From Pseudobacteriovorax antillogorgiicola (GTDB taxonomy: Bacteria; Bdellovibrionota_B; Oligoflexia; Oligoflexales; RGVZ01), in the NCBI GenBank assembly GCA_945897695.1, contig CAMDGW010000056.1, positions 1 to 12,420 on the forward strand: a stretch of DNA of 12,420 nt, in the 5' to 3' direction. The notes beneath the pieces were generated by a model. The model did not search any database. It was not told where the DNA came from and was given only the letters and a program-made list of their open reading frames with translations. The translations under genes were made by a program, and so were the position numbers. This document shows, piece by piece, positions 7,960-12,420 of this stretch (its first letter is position 1; the number at the start of each line of letters is the position of its first letter).

Positions 7960-9831
7960 ATGAGTATTAAGCAGCTGACCGACGAACAGGTTCATACAAT
8001 GACTTTGGAGGAGAAGGATCGCTGGTGGCTTGAAAACTGTTACCGTGGTGATATGCCCCAGTTGACGATCCGTTCAGCGCTCACGGGAATGATCATTGGC
8101 GGCGTTTTAAGTGTTACCAATCTCTATGTGGGAATTAAAACCGGGTGGACTCTCGGTATCGGTATCACTTCGGTTGTTCTGGCTTTTGCATTTTTCAAAT
8201 TGCTCACAAGATTCGGTGTTGGTCGCGAAATATCCATTCTCGAAAATAACGCCATGCAGTCTATTGCAACGTCGGCTGGATACATGACAGCACCTCTGAT
8301 TTCATCAATTTCGGCTTATATGGTGATCACGAACTCGATGATCCCCCAGTACCAGACAATGGTCTGGATTTCGCTGTTATCCTTAATGGGTGTTTTTTTT
8401 GCATTTCCCCTTAAAAAACGATTTATCAACGACGAGCAGCTACCGTTTCCCGAAGGGCGGGCTGCAGGGGTCGTTATGTCGAACCTGCACTCAGATGATG
8501 GCGGCAAAGACGGGATTCTCAAAGCAAAGATTTTAGTGTTTGGTGCTGGTCTCAGTGCGATTGTGGAGCTGTTTCGCAATGAAAAGATCATGGAACATCT
8601 GCAGATCAAGTTTCTGATGTTACCAGAGTACTGGGATGATTTTATCTATAAATTCTTTACTCCTAAAATACTGAATACCTCGTTAAAGGATTTGACGGTC
8701 AGATGGGAGTCATCAATTGTGATGATGGCCACTGGCGGCTTGATGGGGATTAAGGTCGGCGCATCATTATTGATCGGTGCACTTTTTAACTATTGTTTTC
8801 TGGTGCCATGGGCCCTATCTGAGGGTTTGATTGCCTCTGCTAGTTATAAACAGATTAACATGTGGCTTTTGTGGGGCGGTGTGGCCATGATGACCACTTC
8901 GTCGCTGTATTCTTTTTTTGCAAAGCCTGAAATTATTCTCGCAGCATTCAAGCGCAAGGGTTCTGCTGAAAAGAAAGACATTCTCCAGCATATTGAGTTG
9001 CCTATATGGATTTCCTTGGTTGGAATTCCGGTAACAGGTCTTGTCATGATGTGGCTTGGCCAGGAGTGGTTTCATATCGAATGGTGGGTCACTCTTATTG
9101 CGATTCCATTAGTATTTGTTTTTACGCTGATTGCGGTGACGTCGACAGGTTTGACCGCAATCACTCCAGGCGGTGCACTTGGCAAACTGACTCAGCTGAC
9201 GTTTGCTATCATCAAACCAGGTGATATGGGCACAAATATTATGACAGCCGGCATCAACGGCGAGGTGGCCCTCAATGCATCGAACCTTTTGATGGATATC
9301 AAACCCGGCTATATGTTGGGAGGCAAGCCTCGTCATCAGGCGATCGGACACTGTCTTGGTATAATTGCCGGGGCCGTTGTCGCGGTACCAGTATTTTATC
9401 TATTGCTGCAAAATGACATTTCAAAGATTACGTCACCTAGTCTGCCAATGCCTGGTGCCAGTATTTGGATTGCGGTAGCTGAGGTGCTGGCCAAAGGTTT
9501 ATCCGTACTACCGGATTCAACCCGAGTTGCTGTGCTGGTTGGTGCTTTCGTAGGTATTTTTATTGAGTTTATGAATCGGCGGACGCGAGGTCGTTTTCCC
9601 ATATCCGCGATGGGACTAGGCTTGTCGTTTGTTTTGAAATTCTCCGATTGCTGGGCCATGGCCGCAGGAAGTTTAATATTCTGGGCCGCAGGTCGCGTAT
9701 CGGGTGAGAAAGACAGTAATACTCGTAAAATTTTTGTAGATAACCAGGAAACGGTCTGTGCCGGGGTGATTGCTGGCGGGTCTATTATGGGAATCATTCT
9801 AATCATTCTTGAAACTATAGTTTTAGCATAA
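7960..9831 (+). CDS. OPT-superfamily oligopeptide/metal-chelate transporter
   Basis: The product is a 623-residue inner-membrane protein with many hydrophobic segments (starting at about 38, 65, 110, 132, 190, 255, 270, 303, 348, 375, 465, 500, 524, 545 and 600). Family hallmarks are LPFPEGRAAGVV (161-172), STGLTAITPGGALGKLTQ (395-412) and the GGKPRHQAIGHCLG stretch (454-467), which corresponds to the conserved loop before a late helix in bacterial OPT proteins. The family includes secondary transporters, probably cation-coupled, of small peptides and, in yellow-stripe-like members, iron or other metal chelates. The sequence alone does not tell which applies here. The hydrophilic N terminus (1-37) is cytosolic by inference. 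It starts at ATG 7960 with GGGGA (7951-7955) just upstream. It probably shares a transcript with the preceding secreted protein. Confidence 0.92.
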   Translation: MSIKQLTDEQVHTMTLEEKDRWWLENCYRGDMPQLTIRSALTGMIIGGVLSVTNLYVGIKTGWTLGIGITSVVLAFAFFKLLTRFGVGREISILENNAMQSIATSAGYMTAPLISSISAYMVITNSMIPQYQTMVWISLLSLMGVFFAFPLKKRFINDEQLPFPEGRAAGVVMSNLHSDDGGKDGILKAKILVFGAGLSAIVELFRNEKIMEHLQIKFLMLPEYWDDFIYKFFTPKILNTSLKDLTVRWESSIVMMATGGLMGIKVGASLLIGALFNYCFLVPWALSEGLIASASYKQINMWLLWGGVAMMTTSSLYSFFAKPEIILAAFKRKGSAEKKDILQHIELPIWISLVGIPVTGLVMMWLGQEWFHIEWWVTLIAIPLVFVFTLIAVTSTGLTAITPGGALGKLTQLTFAIIKPGDMGTNIMTAGINGEVALNASNLLMDIKPGYMLGGKPRHQAIGHCLGIIAGAVVAVPVFYLLLQNDISKITSPSLPMPGASIWIAVAEVLAKGLSVLPDSTRVAVLVGAFVGIFIEFMNRRTRGRFPISAMGLGLSFVLKFSDCWAMAAGSLIFWAAGRVSGEKDSNTRKIFVDNQETVCAGVIAGGSIMGIILIILETIVLA

Positions 9832-9849
9832 AGCGGCATTGAAGCCGCT
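9832..9849 (+). terminator. short hairpin after the OPT transporter gene
   Basis: AGCGGC (9832-9837) pairs perfectly with GCCGCT (9844-9849) across a six-base loop, immediately after the stop codon. The following sequence is only moderately T-rich. It may be a weak intrinsic terminator separating the transporter from gltA. Confidence 0.4.
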
Positions 9850-10016
9850 AAGATTTGCTTAATTTATAGTCAATTCGCCCTCGGTCTGGTTTTTGTAGAA
9901 TCCAGATGAGGGGGCGTTGCCCGTTTGCTCTAAGTGTTTATTTCCAGTAGCATATAGTCGAGTTTAAGCACGGACTTAGAGTTCGAAAGAAATCATATTT
10001 TTTGCAGAGGTTGATC

Positions 10017-11306
10017 ATGAGTGGAATGGGCGAAATCCTTCTCGAAGGTAAATCCTACAAGCTGCCAGTCCTCGTCGGTACCGAGAAAGAAAAGGCCGTG
10101 GATATCACTAAACTCCGCCAGGAGAGTGGCTATATCACGCTTGATTCCGGATACGGCAACACCGGCGCTTGTAAATCAGCAATCACTTTTATCGACGGAG
10201 ATCTTGGAATTCTTCGCTACCGCGGGATTCCAATCGAAGAACTAGCCGACAAAAGTGATTTCGTCGAAACATCTTACCTTCTCATCTTCGGTCACCTACC
10301 GAACCGTACGCAGCGCGAAGAGTTCCGCAATCTGTTAAGCGGCCACGCCATGATTCACGAAGGGATGATTAAATTCTTTGATGGTTATCCAACCACAGCT
10401 CACCCGATGGCGATTCTCTCGGCGATGGTTTGCTCTCTTTCAAGCTACTACCCTGAGCACCTTGATCCAAACGACCCAACACAGGTGAATCACTTGGTTC
10501 CGCGCCTCCTCTCAAAGATGCGAACGATTGCGGCTTATTCCTTCAAGAAGTCAAAAGGTCAGCCGGTTATCTATCCAAAATCTGATCTCGATTACTGCTC
10601 CAACTTTCTGCGCATGATGTTTGCGACTCCTGCTGAAGAATATCAAATTGATCCTGATATGGTGAAAGCACTAAACGTTCTTTTGATTCTCCATGCTGAT
10701 CACGAGCAAAACTGCTCGACGTCGACGGTTCGACTTGTAGGATCTTCCGATGCAAACTTGTTTGCCTCGATTGCAGCAGGTATCTGTGCTCTTTGGGGTC
10801 CAAAGCACGGTGGAGCGAACCAGGAAGTGGTCGAAATGCTTGAGCTGATCGAAAGAGAAAAGATTCCGGTCAAGGAAATCGTCCGACGCGCCAAAGATAA
10901 GAACAGCGGCTTTCGTTTGATGGGATTTGGTCACCGTGTTTATAAAAACTTCGATCCACGCGCAAAAGTAATCAAAACTTATTGTGACAAACTTCTTGCC
11001 AAAAAAGGCTTGAAAGATCCGCTGCTCGATATAGCAAAAGAGCTCGAAGACGCTGCTCTTAATGATGATTTCTTTAAAGAGCGGAAACTTTATCCGAACG
11101 TCGATTTCTACTCTGGTGTGATTTACCGTGCGATGGGCATCCCAACAGACATGTTTACAGTGATGTTCGCGTTGGGTCGTCTTCCAGGCTGGATTGCACA
11201 CTGGATTGAAATGCATCGTGATGGCGATGGCCGTATTGGTCGTCCCCGTCAGATCTATACGGGTGAGACCCAAAGACCATACATCCCAATGGATCAGCGT
11301 AAGTAA
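10017..11306 (+). CDS. gltA: citrate synthase, type II (hexameric)
   Basis: The enzyme condenses acetyl-CoA and oxaloacetate to citrate at TCA-cycle entry. The product is 429 residues (E. coli GltA is 427) and is colinear with it throughout. Catalytic residues are present: His264 in GPKHGG, His306 in GFGHRVYKNFDPRA and Asp363 in LYPNVDFYSG. His226 lies in the conserved LHADHEQN, and the C-terminal RPRQIYTG is typical. The start is ATG 10017, with AGAGG (10006-10010) six bases upstream; an in-frame TTG at 10002 precedes that site and is rejected. At the NADH allosteric site of the Gram-negative enzyme, Tyr145, Arg163 and Lys167 are kept but the Arg109 equivalent is Gly. The preceding gap (9850-10016) shows no convincing promoter. 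Monocistronic expression is likely given the hairpins on both sides. Confidence 0.97.
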   Translation: MSGMGEILLEGKSYKLPVLVGTEKEKAVDITKLRQESGYITLDSGYGNTGACKSAITFIDGDLGILRYRGIPIEELADKSDFVETSYLLIFGHLPNRTQREEFRNLLSGHAMIHEGMIKFFDGYPTTAHPMAILSAMVCSLSSYYPEHLDPNDPTQVNHLVPRLLSKMRTIAAYSFKKSKGQPVIYPKSDLDYCSNFLRMMFATPAEEYQIDPDMVKALNVLLILHADHEQNCSTSTVRLVGSSDANLFASIAAGICALWGPKHGGANQEVVEMLELIEREKIPVKEIVRRAKDKNSGFRLMGFGHRVYKNFDPRAKVIKTYCDKLLAKKGLKDPLLDIAKELEDAALNDDFFKERKLYPNVDFYSGVIYRAMGIPTDMFTVMFALGRLPGWIAHWIEMHRDGDGRIGRPRQIYTGETQRPYIPMDQRK

Positions 11307-11326
11307 TTTTAGTTTCGTACCTATGA

Positions 11327-11363
11327 AAGAACCCCCGGGGACAGAATGTCCGCGGGGGTTCTT
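11327..11363. terminator. strong, probably bidirectional terminator hairpin
   Basis: AAGAACCCCCG (11327-11337) pairs perfectly with CGGGGGTTCTT (11353-11363). Inside it GGACA pairs with TGTCC around a GAA loop, with a G/G mismatch between the two helices. It starts about 20 bases after the gltA stop and ends two bases from the stop of the convergent gene at 11366. Short T-rich stretches follow on both strands, so it probably ends both transcripts. Confidence 0.75.
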
Positions 11364-11365
11364 GT

Positions 11366-11803
11366 TTACTGTGACCAAAATTGAGTTTTTCGTCTTCGGT
11401 GGTTTATAAGCTGCAGAGAGTCTTTAGTTCTAAGCTCATGAGTGAAGGCTTTCACAAATCTTGAAAATACAACTGATAGTTTTTTTGTGTCTGGACCCTC
11501 ACATGGGAAATCTAGACTGATTAAAAGGTAACTGGACTTGAGATGGATTGTGATCATCCGGGCCCTTGGCATGCTTTCGACTGTGTCCGTTTGGAGGTCG
11601 CGGTATCGTCCCCGAACTAGCTTTGCAACCTGCTGCCCGACCGTTCTTGGATTGTATCCCATGATTTTGATCGGCACTCCAGGCAAAGGTCGTCCGCCAA
11701 TTTCCTCGATCACATGTGATGTGAAAAAATCAGAGGATTTAGCTTTCTGGCTCACAGTTGGTAATGGCATTTGATTCAATGATTGGTTGTAGCTTTGGAC
11801 CAT
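11366..11803 (-). CDS. unknown 145-residue basic protein
   Basis: No family is recognised. The reading frame is supported by an ATG at 11801-11803 with GGAG (11813-11816) nine bases upstream, and by a strong hairpin directly after its stop. The N-terminal 25 residues are polar and look disordered. A compact region follows, with predicted alternating strands and helices (about 27-125), including MITIHLKSSYLLISLDF (83-99), which looks like two strands, and a helical segment (106-125). The C terminus is strongly basic (HRRRKTQFWSQ). There is no signal peptide or membrane segment and only one cysteine, so it is probably cytosolic. A nucleic-acid-binding role would fit the basic tail but is a guess. 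It converges on gltA. Confidence 0.6.
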   Translation of the reverse strand: MVQSYNQSLNQMPLPTVSQKAKSSDFFTSHVIEEIGGRPLPGVPIKIMGYNPRTVGQQVAKLVRGRYRDLQTDTVESMPRARMITIHLKSSYLLISLDFPCEGPDTKKLSVVFSRFVKAFTHELRTKDSLQLINHRRRKTQFWSQ

Positions 11804-11914
11804 GATGGATGTCTCCGGTGTGAAGTAATGATTTATGCTTCATTGCTATCAGAAAAAACCAGAGACCGGTGCGGACTTCTATTGGTATCGAGGGGTTATT
11901 TTTAAGGATCTCGC

Positions 11915-11950
11915 AAAAAAAGAGACTGAACCTGATTTTGTTCAGTCCCT
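11915..11950 (-). terminator. intrinsic terminator for a leftward transcript
   Basis: On the minus strand an 11-base stem (AGGGACTGAAC with GTTCAGTCTCT, one G-U pair) with an eight-base loop is followed by a run of seven T (11915-11921). On the plus strand the same stem has a mismatch and no T run, so it is oriented leftward. No confident gene lies immediately upstream of it, which implies a small gene or RNA in 11951-12274. Confidence 0.75.
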
Positions 11951-11973
11951 AAGTTTACAATCGATCATTCATT

Positions 11974-12048
11974 TCATTTCATAAATTCATGCTCACCTTT
12001 TGGGGGATGCATAAACTTGGCCAAGCCCGTGTTCGACTTGTCCGTCAA
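11974..12048 (-). CDS. possible small protein, 24 residues
   Basis: A minus-strand frame is open for 47 codons from just after a TAA (12118-12120) to TGA (11974-11976), and ends 24 bases before the leftward terminator. It has no early ATG. The best canonical start is TTG at 12046-12048, giving 24 residues that include the charged, soluble-looking motif HPPKGEHEFMK. The site upstream of the TTG is weak (AGG about nine bases away), and an internal ATG at 12012 would give only 12 residues. The frame could equally be a chance opening within a small RNA, or the remnant of a decayed gene. Confidence 0.25.
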   Translation of the reverse strand: MTDKSNTGLAKFMHPPKGEHEFMK

Positions 12049-12087
12049 AGAAAATGAGCCTATTTCGTACCTGTCAGAATCAAAAAT

Positions 12088-12116
12088 AGTATGTATTTGC
12101 GCATAAATTGCGCCAA
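12088..12116 (-). promoter_or_regulatory. weak leftward promoter candidate
   Basis: On the minus strand TTGGCG (12111-12116) is 17 bases from CATACT (12088-12093), each a 4 of 6 match to the sigma-70 consensus. A transcript starting near 12081 would run to the terminator at 11915-11950, about 165 bases. An inverted repeat overlaps the -35 and spacer. Confidence 0.25.
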
Positions 12117-12118
12117 AT
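12095..12118. repeat. inverted repeat, possible operator
   Basis: ATTTGCGCA (12095-12103) and TGCGCCAAAT (12109-12118) are inverted copies separated by five bases, perfect except for one extra C in the right arm. The core GCGCA/TGCGC is perfect. Size and placement, over a leftward promoter candidate and upstream of the rightward one, fit a dimeric-regulator site. It is also compatible with a small RNA hairpin. Confidence 0.4.
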
Positions 12119-12169
12119 TACCCTTCCTTTTGCCTAAATATTAATCTAACCATAACCAAGTGTGCCTTC

Positions 12170-12199
12170 TTGATCGAAAGGAGGTGACAAACGTACAAT
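12170..12199 (+). promoter_or_regulatory. sigma-70-like promoter candidate for the 12275 gene
   Basis: TTGATC (12170-12175, 4 of 6) lies 18 bases from TACAAT (12194-12199, 5 of 6). Transcription would start near 12206, giving a leader of about 69 bases. A perfect Shine-Dalgarno-like sequence (12177-12187) lies in the spacer, and so would not be transcribed from this promoter. Confidence 0.45.
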
Positions 12200-12274
12200 T
12201 TCATTAGAAATATTTTTCCTGAGACTAAACTATTTTTTTCTTAAACTGCTCTGGATTTGGATGAAGGGGTTCTC

Positions 12275-12420
12275 GTGAGCTGGAAAGTCTACAATATTCA
12301 TACTGGTAAAACGATCAAAGCTGGTTTTGACGAAGAAGAAAACGCAAAGGACTGGCTAGAAAACCGTAGAGATCTCGATATTGAGGACTACATTGTAGAA
12401 GAAATGGATGAAGAGGAAGA
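12275..12420 (+). CDS. unknown acidic protein, truncated by the window end
   Basis: The frame is open from GTG 12275 to the edge, giving 48 complete residues. AAGGGG (12264-12269) lies five bases upstream, a good ribosome binding site; the ATG at 12261 is in another frame and stops after five codons. The visible part begins MSWKVYNIHTGKTIKAGF, which looks like a short beta-hairpin, and then becomes strongly acidic (FDEEENAKDW, and a run of Glu/Asp near the edge). No signal peptide is seen, so it is probably cytosolic. No family is recognised, and its remaining length is unknown. Confidence 0.7.
   Translation, partial: MSWKVYNIHTGKTIKAGFDEEENAKDWLENRRDLDIEDYIVEEMDEEE

Larger units (their letters stand above)
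11804..12274. other. 471-base stretch without a confident conventional gene
   Basis: No open frame of normal length with a canonical start and ribosome binding site is visible on either strand. The left part (11804-11914) is the leader of the 11366-11803 gene, and I could not pick a convincing promoter there. The rest holds a minus-strand terminator (11915-11950), a small minus-strand open frame (11974-12117), an inverted repeat (12095-12118) and divergent promoter candidates, each listed separately. No tRNA, 4.5S, tmRNA or RNase P signature was recognised. Confidence 0.6.

Noticed and set aside
9953..9958. TATAGT as the -10 element of a gltA promoter
   Set aside because: The nearest -35-like sequence (TTGCTC, 9925-9930) is 22 bases away, too far for a sigma-70 promoter.
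10671..11378. 235-codon open frame antisense to gltA
   Set aside because: It lies opposite a highly conserved gene and has no ribosome binding site or recognisable product. It runs through the terminator hairpin region and is a shadow of gltA codon use.
11811..11878. Two CCGGTG-containing copies upstream of the 145-residue gene, as a regulatory repeat
   Set aside because: The match is only about six bases with diverged flanks, and one copy overlaps the ribosome binding site; this is not beyond chance.
12177..12187. AAAGGAGGTGA, a perfect anti-16S (Shine-Dalgarno) sequence, possibly for a leader peptide
   Set aside because: No ATG, GTG or TTG lies at a usable distance. The only open frame following it would need an ATT start, though it would end overlapping the 12275 GTG. 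The sequence falls inside the spacer of the best promoter candidate, so it would not be transcribed from there.
12198..12278. Plus-strand frame of 26 hydrophobic codons ending as TGA overlapping the GTG of the 12275 gene
   Set aside because: It has no canonical start codon, and its beginning overlaps the promoter -10 candidate. It is probably chance in AT-rich DNA.

Overview
This window reads as an ordinary chromosomal stretch from a Gram-negative bacterium of moderate GC content. The Gram-negative call rests on a hexameric-type (type II) citrate synthase, a TatC translocase next to a candidate outer-membrane protein, and two other proteins with export signals. The overall gene style would fit a deltaproteobacterial or Bdellovibrionota/Oligoflexia-like lineage, but that placement is inference. 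I see no transposase, integrase, CRISPR array, phage gene, tRNA or rRNA.

Left block, minus strand (142-6737). A tightly packed cluster reads right to left: a RidA-family deaminase, DNA polymerase I (polA), the Tat translocase subunit TatC, and an unrecognised exported, possibly beta-barrel, protein. Stop and start codons overlap at ridA/polA (GTGA) and polA/tatC (TGATG), and the last gene starts within a few bases of the tatC stop, so the cluster is probably one translationally coupled transcript. About 100 bases further on lies ettA, a ribosome-associated ABC-F ATPase, with its own GTG start, ribosome binding site and a weak promoter candidate. At the far left edge an open frame ending at base 90 may be the 3' end of a plus-strand gene converging on ettA.

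Centre (6738-6945) is a divergent control region with a good sigma-70-like promoter pointing right.

Right block, plus strand (6946-11306). An unrecognised secreted protein with eight cysteines is followed 57 bases later by an OPT-superfamily transporter, with no terminator between them. Then come a short weak hairpin and gltA (citrate synthase). The gltA unit ends in a strong hairpin that also lies just beyond the stop codon of a convergent 145-residue gene of unknown function, so it probably serves both strands.

Right edge (11804-12420). A 471-base stretch without a confident conventional gene separates the 145-residue gene from a truncated acidic protein starting at 12275. This stretch is the least explained part of the window. 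It carries a clear minus-strand intrinsic terminator, a small minus-strand open frame just upstream of that terminator, a weak minus-strand promoter candidate, and an inverted repeat overlapping that promoter. Together these could form a small transcription unit (short protein or small RNA) divergent from the 12275 gene. The rest is housekeeping: translation control, DNA repair and replication, protein export, metabolite damage control, peptide or metal-chelate uptake and the TCA cycle. I found no convincing new multi-gene system.
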